NCBI RefSeq assembly: GCF_900167575.1
Contig: NZ_FUZP01000001.1
Coordinates: 1,364,001 to 1,428,000 of the forward strand
DNA from: Okibacterium fritillariae
Lineage (GTDB): Bacteria > Actinomycetota > Actinomycetes > Actinomycetales > Microbacteriaceae
Direction: 5' to 3'
DNA: 64,000 bases
The notes below the pieces were generated by a model. It worked only from the letters and a program-made list of their open reading frames with translations, had not been told where the DNA came from and ran no database searches. Positions 35,285 to 44,235 of the stretch are shown here, in pieces. The stretch's first letter is position 1. Each line of letters opens with the position of its first letter. A program made the position numbers and the translations under genes.

Positions 35285-37734
35285 CGGCGGATCTCCTTCG
35301 CCTCGAAGATGTGCACCGGGTGCGAGAACGCATCCAGTCGCACGTAGTTGTGGTCCCCCCACGTGTAGGTGTCGCCGGTGACGAGATCGGTGACCTCGTA
35401 GGCCGCGCCCTGCGGAATGCCGAACGCCGTCGTGTCGAGGTGCACCGTCGTCTCGCGCACGGAGTGCGGGTCGACGTTGGCGACGACGAGGATGCGGTCG
35501 GTCGTGCCATCCTCGGTGAACGCTCCGTCGAGGAACTTGCTGTAGACGAGGATGCTGTCGTCGTCGCTCGCGTGCAGCGTGAGGTTGCGCAGCTGCTGCA
35601 GGGCGGGGTGCTCGCGGCGGATCTTGTTGAGCAAACCGAGGTAGAGGCCGAGCGATGCGCCGGCCTGTTCGGCGGCCGCGAAGTCGCGCTGCTTGTACTC
35701 GTACTTCTCGTTGTCGATGTTCTCTTCGGCGCCCGGGCGGGCCACGTTCTCGAACAACTCGAAACCGGAGTAGACGCCCCAGACGGGTGCGGCCGTCGCG
35801 GCGAGGGCGGCTCGGATCGTGTAGGCGCTCGGCCCGCCGAACTGCAGGTACTCGGTGAGGATGTCGGGCGTGTTCACGAAGAGGTTCGGGCGCAGGAAAT
35901 CGCTCGTCTCGTGAGAGATGCTCTGGAAGAACTCTTCGAGCTCCTCCTTCGTGTTGCGCCAGGTGAAGTAGCTGTAGCTCTGCTGGAAGCCCACCTTGGC
36001 GAGCCCCTGCAACATGGCCGGGCGCGTGAAGGCTTCGGCGAGGAACACGATGTCGGGGTGCGTCTGGCGCACCTCGTGCATGATCCACTCCCAGAAGTCG
36101 AGCGGTTTGGTGTGCGGGTTGTCGACGCGGAAGATGTGCACTCCGAGGTCGATCCAGTGCCGCAGCACGCGCAGCGCCTCCTGGCGAATGCCCTCGGGAT
36201 CGTTGTCGAAGTTGATCGGGTAGATGTCCTGATACTTCTTCGGCGGGTTCTCGGCGTAGGCGATCGTGCCGTCGGGCAGCGTGGTGAACCATTCGGGATG
36301 CTCGGTCACCCACGGGTGGTCGGGCGAGGCCTGCAGCGCGAAGTCGAGGGCCACCTCGATGCCGTACTTCTTCGCCTCGGCGAGGAAGAACTGGAAGTCC
36401 TCGACGGTGCCGAGGTCGGGGTGGATGGCGTCGTGCCCGCCCTCGGCCGAGCCGATGGCCCACGGCGATCCGGGGTCGTGCGGTCCGGGGTTCATCGTGT
36501 TGTTCGGGCCCTTACGGAACGCGTGGCCGATGGGATGGATGGGCGGCAGGTAGAGCACGTCGAAGCCCATGGCCGCCACACCCTCGAGGCGCCGGGCCGC
36601 GGTGCGGAACGTGCCGGACTGCCAGGAGCCGTCGGCATTCTTGACGGCGCCCTCGGAGCGCGGGAAGAACTCGTACCACGAACCGACGCCGGCGCGGCGA
36701 CGCTCGACGCGCAGGGTGCGCTCGTCGGAGAAGCTCTCGAGCGAGGCGAGGGGGATGTCGGCGAGCAGGGCCGAAACGGTCTCGTCGCTGATGACGGCGG
36801 CGCGTTCCTCGAGGGACCGTTCGTCGTCGAGCAGCGTGCGGGCGGCCGCCGACAGACGGGCCCGGGCGTCTTCGGAGCGTTCGGGCTGGTCGGCCGCGAG
36901 GGAGGCGAGTCCCGCACCGATCTGGAACATGAGCTCGACATCGATGCCGGCGGGCACCTTGATCTCGGCGGCGTGCTGCCACGTGGCCCAGTCGTCGGCG
37001 AAGGCGCGCACGCGGAACGTGTAGTCGCCCTCGGCATCCACGCGGACGAGGCCCTCCCAGCGGTCGAGGCCGGGGGCGCCGGGAGACAGACGGTGAGCCG
37101 TCGTGGTGCCGGACGGGTCGGTCAAGAGGAGCTGCGTGCCGATGAGGTCGTGGCCCTCGCGGAAGGCGGTGGCGCCGAACTCGACGACCTCTCCGACGAC
37201 GGCTTTGGCCGGCCACAGGTGGTCGGGCAGCGCGGGCGTGACGTCGAGCACGGGGATACGCCCGATGACGGGGCGGAAGTCGCTGGCCGCCTGCTGCGCG
37301 GCGTCGGGCGCCGTCGGTGTGGCGGCGCTGTTCTGGTTGGCAGAGAGCGACAGGTCGAGGGCGGCTGCGCCGGCGGTTGCCGAGGCGCCGGCGGTCGAAC
37401 CGCTCGTCGGCAGGTCGCCGCCCGAGGCTTCGGTCGGAACGTGCTCGGTGCCGGGCTGCGTCGGAGCGGCGGCGGCAGCGTCGGCCGAAGCCTCGGTCTC
37501 TGCCGCAGACGGCGCGTTATCGACGGCCGGAGCGTCGGGCGTGTGCGACGCGGCCGTCGCGGGCGGCGTCGGAGGAGACGCCTCGATGATCGGAGTTTCT
37601 GCGGCCTCCGCCGCGCCCGGGCTTGCTGCCCCCGGGCTCGTCACGATCCCGTCGGCCGCGGCCGCTTGGGGCGACGAAGCCTTCTTGCTGGTCTTCGCCG
37701 GTGTCCGACGTCGGTTGCCTTTTTCTGCTGCCAC
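35281..37734 (-). CDS. glgE: GlgE, alpha-1,4-glucan:maltose-1-phosphate maltosyltransferase
   Basis: GlgE extends alpha-glucan with maltose units from maltose-1-phosphate, the actinobacterial route from trehalose. The 817-residue protein has a Pro/Ala-rich low-complexity start (1-150), then the family's N-terminal domain beginning RPVIGRIPVLDVTPAL. The GH13 barrel shows VLYLPPIHPIGHAFRKGPNN, the catalytic Asp in FRVDNPHTKP and Glu in FLAEAFTRP. The GTG at 37734 was chosen because AAGGGGAG lies upstream on the minus strand. It is co-transcribed with glgB and divergent from glgP. treS and pep2 are not in the window. Confidence 0.96.
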   Translation of the reverse strand: MAAEKGNRRRTPAKTSKKASSPQAAAADGIVTSPGAASPGAAEAAETPIIEASPPTPPATAASHTPDAPAVDNAPSAAETEASADAAAAAPTQPGTEHVPTEASGGDLPTSGSTAGASATAGAAALDLSLSANQNSAATPTAPDAAQQAASDFRPVIGRIPVLDVTPALPDHLWPAKAVVGEVVEFGATAFREGHDLIGTQLLLTDPSGTTTAHRLSPGAPGLDRWEGLVRVDAEGDYTFRVRAFADDWATWQHAAEIKVPAGIDVELMFQIGAGLASLAADQPERSEDARARLSAAARTLLDDERSLEERAAVISDETVSALLADIPLASLESFSDERTLRVERRRAGVGSWYEFFPRSEGAVKNADGSWQSGTFRTAARRLEGVAAMGFDVLYLPPIHPIGHAFRKGPNNTMNPGPHDPGSPWAIGSAEGGHDAIHPDLGTVEDFQFFLAEAKKYGIEVALDFALQASPDHPWVTEHPEWFTTLPDGTIAYAENPPKKYQDIYPINFDNDPEGIRQEALRVLRHWIDLGVHIFRVDNPHTKPLDFWEWIMHEVRQTHPDIVFLAEAFTRPAMLQGLAKVGFQQSYSYFTWRNTKEELEEFFQSISHETSDFLRPNLFVNTPDILTEYLQFGGPSAYTIRAALAATAAPVWGVYSGFELFENVARPGAEENIDNEKYEYKQRDFAAAEQAGASLGLYLGLLNKIRREHPALQQLRNLTLHASDDDSILVYSKFLDGAFTEDGTTDRILVVANVDPHSVRETTVHLDTTAFGIPQGAAYEVTDLVTGDTYTWGDHNYVRLDAFSHPVHIFEAKEIRR

Positions 37735-37768
37735 GAGAGCCGCTCCCCTTACCGTTGGTCCTTGTCCG

Positions 37769-37797
37769 ACCGTACCGGAGTCGGGCGGCCTCTGTGA
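37769..37797 (-). promoter_or_regulatory. Putative glgE-glgB promoter
   Basis: On the minus strand TCACAG and TACGGT are separated by 17 bases and lie about 35 bases upstream of the glgE GTG. The elements are weak matches. Confidence 0.35.
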
Positions 37798-37849
37798 GGG
37801 GTTGTATCGTCCGGGCACAGCATCTAAGAGCGAGTTCACACCACCGGTT

Positions 37850-37855
37850 TATGCT
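37850..37855 (+). promoter_or_regulatory. Putative -10 for leaderless glgP
   Basis: TATGCT lies exactly six bases before the glgP GTG, with no ribosome-binding site. The divergent glgE promoter lies in the same 127-bp gap. Confidence 0.52.
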
Positions 37856-37861
37856 GAGCGG

Positions 37862-40750
37862 GTGAAGGCGATCAGACGATTTACCGTGCGGCCCGTGCTC
37901 CCTCCCGCTCTCGACGCGCTCGGCGTGCTCGCCTCGAACCTCCGGTGGAGTTGGCATGAGCCGACGAAGCGGCTGTTCCGCGAGATGAGCGCCGAGTTGT
38001 GGGAGTCCACGGGGCACGATCCGGTGGCTCTGCTGGGGGCGATCGGCACCGACCGATTGCGTCAATTGGCGGATGATCGCGGCTTCGTCGAGTTGGCGAA
38101 CGGGCTGCGCTCCGACCTCGAGGTCTACCTGCGGGAGCCGCGCTGGTATCAATCGCTCGGAGACGACGCGCCGACATCCATCGCATATTTTTCGCCCGAA
38201 TACGGCATTGCGGCGTCGTTGCCGCAGTATTCGGGTGGCCTCGGCATCCTTGCGGGTGATCACCTGAAGGCCGCCTCAGACCTGGGTGTGCCGCTCGTGG
38301 CCGTCGGGCTGTTCTACCGGGCCGGCTATTTCTCGCAGTCGTTGTCTGCCGAGGGCTGGCAGAAGGAGAGCTATCCCGTTCTCGACGCGGATGGTCTGCC
38401 CGTGCAATTGTTGCGAAACGCCGACGGCACCCCGGTGGTCGTCACCCTGGCGATGCCCGACGGCGGCGCCCTCTCCGCCCGCGTGTGGCGGGCCGAGGTG
38501 GGCCGCGTGCCCCTGCTGTTGCTCGACACCGATATCCCCGAGAACACGGCCGAATACCGCGCGGTCACCGACCGTCTCTACGGCGGCGACACCGAGCACC
38601 GGCTGCGCCAAGAGCTGCTCCTCGGCATCGGCGGCGTTCGAGCGGTCGAACACTGGTGCGATCTGTCGGATGTCACGTTCCCGACCGTCTTCCACACCAA
38701 CGAGGGGCACGCGGGGTTCCTCGGCCTCGAGCGCATCTCGTCGCTCATCGGACAGGGCCTGTCGTTCGCCGAGGCGCTCGAGGTCGTGCGGGCCGGCACG
38801 GTGTTCACGACCCACACCCCCGTTCCCGCGGGGATCGACCGCTTCGACCGGGGCCTCGTCGCGCGCTACCTCGAGGGCGGCGACCTGCTTCCGGGCGTCG
38901 ACCCGGGTGATGCCCTCGCCCTCGGAGCCGAGCCGGGCGACGGGGGTGACGGCGGCGCGGGAGGCGAAGCATCCGCGTTCAACATGGCTTTCATGGGGTT
39001 GCGGCTGGCCCAGCGCGCGAACGGCGTGTCCGAGTTGCACGGCGACGTGTCACGCGGCATGTTCCAGAAGCTGTGGCCCGGTTTCGAGCAGGCCGACGTG
39101 CCCATCGGGTCGATTACGAACGGTGTGCACGCCGCGACGTGGACGGATTCGCGGATGGTGCGCCTGGCCGAGGAGCGTTTCGGCACGACCGACACCACGA
39201 GCGTCGACTGGCAGTCCGACGCGCTCTCCGACGACGACCTGTGGCGCGTGCGCCGTGAGATGAAACAGGCGCTCGTGGCGGATGCCCGCGAGCGCGAACG
39301 AGCCCTCTGGCTGGAGCAGAACCGCGGCGGCATCACGCCGGACTGGATCGACCAGGTGCTCGACCCCGACGTCTTGACCATCGGTTTCGCGCGTCGGGTG
39401 CCCACCTATAAGCGACTGACGCTCATGCTGCACGACCAGGAGCGGCTCACCCGCATCCTGACCGACCCCGATCGGCCGGTGCAGATCGTCGTCGCCGGCA
39501 AATCGCATCCGCATGACGAAGACGGCAAGCGGCTCATTCAGAAGCTCGTCGAATTCGCCCAGCAGCCGGCCGTGCGCGGGCGCATCGTGTTCCTCACGAA
39601 CTATGACATCCGCATGGCCCAGGTGCTCTACCCGGGCACGGACGTCTGGCTGAACAACCCGCTGCGGCCGCTCGAGGCGTGCGGCACCTCCGGTATGAAA
39701 GCGGCCATGAACGGGTCGCTCAACCTGTCCATCCTCGACGGGTGGTGGAACGAATACTTCGACGGCGTCAACGGCTGGGCGATCCCCACAGCTCCGGGCG
39801 AGGGAGCCAGCGAGGAGCGCGACCTGTTCGAGGCGAACGCCCTCTACGACCTGCTCGAGACGCGCGTCGTGCCCGAGTTCTATGACCGCGGCGACGACGG
39901 CGTGCCCCGCGCCTGGATGTCGCGCGTGCGGCATTCGCTCGCCCACCTGTCGCCCGAGCTCAGCGCCGAGCGCATGGTGCGGGAGTACGTCGAGAACCTG
40001 TACGTTCCGGCCGCGCGATCGCGAGCCGCCCTCGCACCCGAGAACCCCCGCCCCGCGCGCGAGCTGGCCGCGTGGAAGCAGCGTGTGCGCGGTGCCTGGC
40101 CGGGTGTCGCGGTGGCCCACGTCGAATCGGGTGGGCTCGAGCACGTTCCTCAGGTGGACGATGTGCTGCGCTTGCGCGCCCGCATCCGCACGGCCGGTCT
40201 GTCTTCGGATGAGCTGAGCGTGCAGGTCGTCTACGGCGCCGCGTCGTTCGACGGCGAGCTCACGTCCACACGGGTCGTCGAATTGCGACCGGCCGGCGGG
40301 GGCGAATCCGGCGAGACCGTGTTCGAGGGCGAGGTGCGCCTCGTGCACTCCGGAGGGTTCGGTTATACCGTGCGCGTGCTGCCGCGGCATCCGCTGCTCG
40401 CCGCGCCCGCCGAACTCGGGCTCATCGCGCACGCCGACGACGCGCCGAGCGACGCCGCCGCCGAGGCGCTCGGTCGGGTGCCGTCGTTGCTCGGCCAGAC
40501 GTCGGTGCCGTCGACGCCGGGTGGCCAGGGCTACGGTGGTTCGGCCTCCGACACGGGGTTCGGTGACGCGTCGTCGGACGGTTTCGACGACCGGGCTCAC
40601 GAGGGGCACGAGGCCGACGGTTCGGAGGCCGGCCCGCAGGGTGACGCCGCTCACACGGACGGCGCTCATGTGGACGGCGCTCATGTGGATGGCGCCGATG
40701 GCGACGGTTCGCACGGCGACGGCGCTCCCTCCGATCGCGCGGAGGGCTGA
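37862..40750 (+). CDS. glgP: Alpha-glucan (glycogen) phosphorylase
   Basis: This enzyme releases glucose-1-phosphate from alpha-glucan chains with pyridoxal phosphate. It belongs to the compact actinobacterial phosphorylase group, starting VKAIRRFTVRPVLPPALDAL. Motifs are YFSPEYGIAASLPQYSGGLGILAGDHLK, FHTNEGHAGF, THTPVPAGIDRF, RRVPTYKRL and the PLP-lysine region EACGTSGMKAAMNGSLN. The 962-residue protein ends in an Asp/Gly/His-rich tail of about 80 residues containing 15-bp tandem repeats. The frame is open far upstream, but homology begins at the GTG at 37862, which lies at the predicted transcription start. Confidence 0.95.
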   Translation: MKAIRRFTVRPVLPPALDALGVLASNLRWSWHEPTKRLFREMSAELWESTGHDPVALLGAIGTDRLRQLADDRGFVELANGLRSDLEVYLREPRWYQSLGDDAPTSIAYFSPEYGIAASLPQYSGGLGILAGDHLKAASDLGVPLVAVGLFYRAGYFSQSLSAEGWQKESYPVLDADGLPVQLLRNADGTPVVVTLAMPDGGALSARVWRAEVGRVPLLLLDTDIPENTAEYRAVTDRLYGGDTEHRLRQELLLGIGGVRAVEHWCDLSDVTFPTVFHTNEGHAGFLGLERISSLIGQGLSFAEALEVVRAGTVFTTHTPVPAGIDRFDRGLVARYLEGGDLLPGVDPGDALALGAEPGDGGDGGAGGEASAFNMAFMGLRLAQRANGVSELHGDVSRGMFQKLWPGFEQADVPIGSITNGVHAATWTDSRMVRLAEERFGTTDTTSVDWQSDALSDDDLWRVRREMKQALVADARERERALWLEQNRGGITPDWIDQVLDPDVLTIGFARRVPTYKRLTLMLHDQERLTRILTDPDRPVQIVVAGKSHPHDEDGKRLIQKLVEFAQQPAVRGRIVFLTNYDIRMAQVLYPGTDVWLNNPLRPLEACGTSGMKAAMNGSLNLSILDGWWNEYFDGVNGWAIPTAPGEGASEERDLFEANALYDLLETRVVPEFYDRGDDGVPRAWMSRVRHSLAHLSPELSAERMVREYVENLYVPAARSRAALAPENPRPARELAAWKQRVRGAWPGVAVAHVESGGLEHVPQVDDVLRLRARIRTAGLSSDELSVQVVYGAASFDGELTSTRVVELRPAGGGESGETVFEGEVRLVHSGGFGYTVRVLPRHPLLAAPAELGLIAHADDAPSDAAAEALGRVPSLLGQTSVPSTPGGQGYGGSASDTGFGDASSDGFDDRAHEGHEADGSEAGPQGDAAHTDGAHVDGAHVDGADGDGSHGDGAPSDRAEG
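40643..40687. repeat. Three 15-bp tandem units in the glgP tail
   Basis: Units at 40643, 40658 and 40673, the last two identical (GACGGCGCTCATGTG), encode D-G-A-H-V repeats at the C terminus of the phosphorylase. A fourth diverged unit follows. Confidence 0.8.
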
Positions 40751-40754
40751 CCCG

Positions 40755-41207
40755 GTGTACGACCTCGACGCCTTCCCGGGCGGCCGCATCGTGGGCGGCC
40801 TGGTCGTCATGTCGATGATCGCCGTGGTGCTGTTCCTGTTCGCGCGAACGTATCGCCGGTCGACGGCGGCCGGGGCGAATAGGCGTTTCGACACGGTCGA
40901 GATCCCGCCGGACATCCCGGGCTCGCGTGAGTTCATCGTGCGCGACGACAAGACGGGTTCGAGCTTCCAGTTCATCGTGCTGCACGACTACGCGAGAATC
41001 ACCCGCGTTCTGGTGCCGAAGAGACACGAGGGCGCCGGCGCTGAACGCGACATGTTCGTCGAGGCGCTGAAACGCTCGGGCGGTGTGCAGAACTGGGCCT
41101 GGCCCGTGTCGACCGCCGAGGGCCAGGAGTTCCTCGTGCGGCTGTCACACGAGTTTCCACAGCTGCGATTCGTCGACGGGTATGGCAACCGCATCGGGTG
41201 GCAGTGA
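40755..41207 (+). CDS. Single-pass membrane protein, unknown function
   Basis: A 150-residue protein with one hydrophobic helix (about residues 10-30) and a soluble C-terminal domain containing SREFIVRDDKTGSSFQFIVLHDYARITRVLVPKR. I do not recognise the domain. It starts at a GTG four bases after the glgP stop and overlaps the following methyltransferase gene, so it appears to be co-translated with both. No catalytic residues are apparent. Confidence 0.72.
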   Translation: MYDLDAFPGGRIVGGLVVMSMIAVVLFLFARTYRRSTAAGANRRFDTVEIPPDIPGSREFIVRDDKTGSSFQFIVLHDYARITRVLVPKRHEGAGAERDMFVEALKRSGGVQNWAWPVSTAEGQEFLVRLSHEFPQLRFVDGYGNRIGWQ

Positions 41208-42115
41208 CCGAGGCCGGTGAGCACGACCAGCACGACATCGAAGCGGATGTCGCGCGACGGCTGCGTGCGGCCGGCTCCGTTTTCGCCGCGGAAGAAGCCG
41301 CGTTGCTCGTCGGGGAGGCCCTGCTCGCGGGAGAATCCGTGGCCGAACGTGACGCCATGCGCGCAGCGGACGCTGTGCTCGTCGGGGAGGCGGCGCTCAC
41401 AGGGGAGGCCCTGCTCGTGGCGCGGGGTGGGGCCCTAGACCGGGTCGACCTCGAGCGGATGGTTGCGCAGCGTGTTTCCGGAGTGCCGCTCGAGTACGTC
41501 GTCGGGTGGGCGCTATTCGACGGCATCCGCGTGCGCGTGGGGGACGGCGTGTTCGTGCCGCGGCATCGCACCGAACTGCTCGTCGACGCGGCCGCGTCGG
41601 TCACCCGGCCCGGAGACGTGGCCGTCGACCTCTGTTGCGGGTCGGGCGCGATCGGATTGGCCCTCGCCCGGCGTGTGCCCGGCATCGCGTTGAGCGCCGC
41701 CGACATCGACCCCCGCGCCGTCACCTGGGCACGCGTGAACCTCGAACCGGTGGGCGGCCGGGTCTTCGAGGGCGACCTCTATGCGGCGCTCCCCGCGAGC
41801 CTGCGCGGACGCATCCGCACGCTCGTCTGCAACACGCCCTATGTGCCGACCGCCGACATCGCCCTGCTGCCGCCCGAGGCGCGCCTGTATGAGCCGCACG
41901 GCACGCTCGATGGCGGCGACGACGGGCTCGACATCCAGCGCCGTGTCGCCGTTGACGCCCGTGCGTGGCTCGCGCCCGGAGGGACACTCTTCGTCGAGAC
42001 GAGTGATGCTCAAGCGCACGAGTCGGCCGAGATCATGCAGGCGGCAGGTCTCGCGGCACAGATCATCCGCTCACCCGACGGCGACGCCACGGTCGTGAGC
42101 GCTCGCCGCCCTTAG
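41204..42115 (+). CDS. PrmC-related N5-glutamine methyltransferase, unknown substrate
   Basis: A 303-residue class I SAM-dependent methyltransferase close to PrmC (HemK), which methylates release-factor GGQ glutamines. The SAM loop is VAVDLCCGSGAIGLAL, preceded by PLEYVVGWALFDGI and VFVPRHRTELLVD. The substrate motif NPPY is replaced by CNTPYVPT, which marks a separate actinobacterial subfamily whose target is unknown. The GTG at 41204 overlaps the upstream stop as GTGA; a GTG at 41198 is an alternative. Its stop overlaps the convergent glgX stop by four bases. Confidence 0.87.
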   Translation: MTEAGEHDQHDIEADVARRLRAAGSVFAAEEAALLVGEALLAGESVAERDAMRAADAVLVGEAALTGEALLVARGGALDRVDLERMVAQRVSGVPLEYVVGWALFDGIRVRVGDGVFVPRHRTELLVDAAASVTRPGDVAVDLCCGSGAIGLALARRVPGIALSAADIDPRAVTWARVNLEPVGGRVFEGDLYAALPASLRGRIRTLVCNTPYVPTADIALLPPEARLYEPHGTLDGGDDGLDIQRRVAVDARAWLAPGGTLFVETSDAQAHESAEIMQAAGLAAQIIRSPDGDATVVSARRP

Positions 42116-44166
42116 TCGCTCTCGGCCCGGAACAACCACATCGACGTCGCGCACACGTCGACGACATCGCCCGGCGCGAACACGGCGCCATCGTCGCCCG
42201 TCACGTCGTCTTCGGCGCTCGACCACAGCGATCGATAGCGCACGACGCCGTTGTGCTGCGGCAGGGTCACCCTGACCTCGGTTTCGACGCCGTGCACGAT
42301 GAGCAGGATGCGGTTGAACTCCTCGGTTTCGGGCGTCGACGCCGCGACGTATTGCAGCGTGCGGTGGCGGGGAGACGTCCAGTCCTCGTCGCTCATGGTC
42401 GCACCGGAGGCGTCGTACCAGTCCATCTCGCTCGCGCTCGGCACGCGCACGCCGCTCTTGCCGAACCGCTGGGGTCGCAACGCGGGGTTCTCGGCGCGCA
42501 CGCGCGTCAGCGTCTCGACGTGCCGACGCTGCGCCTGCTCGAGGGGGGTCGGCCCATAGGACAACCACGTGAGCTCGCTGTCGTGGCAGTAGGCGTTGTT
42601 GTTGCCGCGCTGGCTGCGCGCGATTTCGTCGCCCGCCGTGAGCATGGGCACGCCCGCCGACAGCAGCAGCGTGCCGAGCAGGTTGCGCATGGCCTTGCGG
42701 CGGGTGGCCAGGATGCCGGGGTCGTCGGTCTCGCCCTCGGCACCGTGGTTGAACGAGCGGTTGTTGTCGCTGCCGTCGCGGTTCGACTCGCCGTTGCCCA
42801 CGTTGTGCTTCACGTCGTAGGACACCAGGTCGGCCAGTGTGAAACCGTCGTGTGCCGTGACGAAGTTGACCGAGGCGAGCGGCCCCCGCGAGGCGCCGAA
42901 CGTGTTCGACGAGCCCGCGAGCCGGGTGGCGAAACCACCGATGCCCACGGGCGGGTCGCTCGCGCGCCGCGAGTAGTCCACATCGCTCAACCAGAAGTTG
43001 CGCGCGCGGTCGCGGTAACGGTCGTTCCACTCGTGCCAGCCGTCGGGGAAGTTGCCCGTCTGCCAGCCGCCCAGGCCCACATCCCACGGCTCGGCGATCA
43101 TCTTCACGCCCGCGAGCGCCGGGTCGTCGACGATGGCGGTGAGAAGCGGATGCTCGGGGTCGAACTCGTGCCCCGCGTTGCGCCCGAGCGCCGCCGCCAG
43201 GTCGAACCGGAAACCGTCGATCTGCACCTCGTTCGCCCAGTAGCGCAGCGAATCGAGCACGAGCCGCTCACCGCCCGGCGAGTTCGTGTCGAGCGTGTTG
43301 CCGCAGCCCGTGACGTCGATGTAGCGCCCGCGATCGTCCTGACGGTAGTAACTCGAGTCGTCGAGCCCGCGCAGGCTGAGGCGCGGACCATCCGGCCCCT
43401 CTTCCGCCGTGTGGTTGTAGACCACGTCGAGCAGCACCTCGAGCCCGGCCTCGTGCAGCAGCTTCACCATGCCCTTGAACTCGCGCAGCACGGCCGCCGG
43501 CCCACCCGCCTGAGCCGTGCGCGACGCATAGGGCGCGTGCGGGCTGAAGAACGACAGCGTGTTGTAACCCCAATAGTTGGTCATGCCCTGCTTCAGCAGC
43601 CGCTGCTCCGACACGAAGGCGTGCACGGGCAGCAACTGCACGCTCGTCACCCCGAGGCTCGTGAGGTGCTCGATGGTCGACGGATGCGCGAGCCCCGCGT
43701 AGCTGCCCCGCAGATTCTCGGGCAGCGCCGGGTTGAGCTTCGTCAGGCCCTTCACATGGGCCTCGTAGATCACCGTGCGATCGAGCGGCACGGCCGGTTT
43801 CTGCACGCCGCCCCAGTCGAAGGACTCGTCGACGGCCGTCGAACGCCATTCGCCCTGCGCCACACGCTGCAGGCCGCGGCCATACGGGTCGAGCAGCAGG
43901 GCGTCGGGGTCGAAGCGGTGGCGCGGGCCCGTCGGTCCGTCGGCGCGCAGCGCGTAGCGGCGGCCGGGCGTGAGCAGGGGAGAGCGGGCGGTCCAGACAT
44001 CCGATTCGCCGCGCGTCAGCGGCACGCGGGCCGTGACCCACTGGGGGTCGGTGTCGTCGAAGAGGACGAGTTCGATGCGGGTGGCGCTCGCCGACCAGAC
44101 GCCGATGCGGCCGCCGGACCCGTCGAATCTCACACCGAGGGACGCGAACGGGTCGGGGGTTGTCAT
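42112..44166 (-). CDS. glgX: GlgX, glycogen debranching enzyme
   Basis: GlgX hydrolyses alpha-1,6 branches left after phosphorylase action. The 684-residue GH13 protein has the N-terminal CBM48-like domain with LGVRFDGSGGRIGVWSA, then VIYEAHVKGLT, LLPVHAFV, DVVYNHTAEE, the nucleophile Asp in GFRFDLAAALGR, the Glu in MIAEPWD and VTAHDGFTLADLVSY. The longer frame to 45282 is antisense to the desulfurase gene and is rejected. The ATG at 44166 lies at the end of a minus-strand -10-like element, so the mRNA is probably leaderless. Confidence 0.96.
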   Translation of the reverse strand: MTTPDPFASLGVRFDGSGGRIGVWSASATRIELVLFDDTDPQWVTARVPLTRGESDVWTARSPLLTPGRRYALRADGPTGPRHRFDPDALLLDPYGRGLQRVAQGEWRSTAVDESFDWGGVQKPAVPLDRTVIYEAHVKGLTKLNPALPENLRGSYAGLAHPSTIEHLTSLGVTSVQLLPVHAFVSEQRLLKQGMTNYWGYNTLSFFSPHAPYASRTAQAGGPAAVLREFKGMVKLLHEAGLEVLLDVVYNHTAEEGPDGPRLSLRGLDDSSYYRQDDRGRYIDVTGCGNTLDTNSPGGERLVLDSLRYWANEVQIDGFRFDLAAALGRNAGHEFDPEHPLLTAIVDDPALAGVKMIAEPWDVGLGGWQTGNFPDGWHEWNDRYRDRARNFWLSDVDYSRRASDPPVGIGGFATRLAGSSNTFGASRGPLASVNFVTAHDGFTLADLVSYDVKHNVGNGESNRDGSDNNRSFNHGAEGETDDPGILATRRKAMRNLLGTLLLSAGVPMLTAGDEIARSQRGNNNAYCHDSELTWLSYGPTPLEQAQRRHVETLTRVRAENPALRPQRFGKSGVRVPSASEMDWYDASGATMSDEDWTSPRHRTLQYVAASTPETEEFNRILLIVHGVETEVRVTLPQHNGVVRYRSLWSSAEDDVTGDDGAVFAPGDVVDVCATSMWLFRAESD

Positions 44167-44173
44167 GAGTTCT

Positions 44174-44179
44174 AGAGTA
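44174..44179 (-). promoter_or_regulatory. Putative -10 for leaderless glgX
   Basis: On the minus strand TACTCT lies seven bases before the glgX ATG, with no Shine-Dalgarno sequence. Confidence 0.45.
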
Positions 44180-44235
44180 GTAAGGGCGTTCGACGGCAAA
44201 GTAACGAGCACCTGAATGCGTTTGAGGAGCACGAT

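Noticed and set aside
35285-36463. Upstream extension of the glgB frame
   Set aside because: It lies within glgE in another frame; the ATGA overlap at 35281-35284 gives a natural start.
32798-37797. Long plus-strand frames (669 and 941 residues) opposite glgB and glgE
   Set aside because: They are antisense shadows of two GH13 enzymes with intact catalytic motifs; GC-rich third positions keep the opposite frames free of stops.
42253-44175. 640-residue plus-strand frame opposite glgX
   Set aside because: Antisense shadow; it runs out near the ends of glgX and shows no domain.
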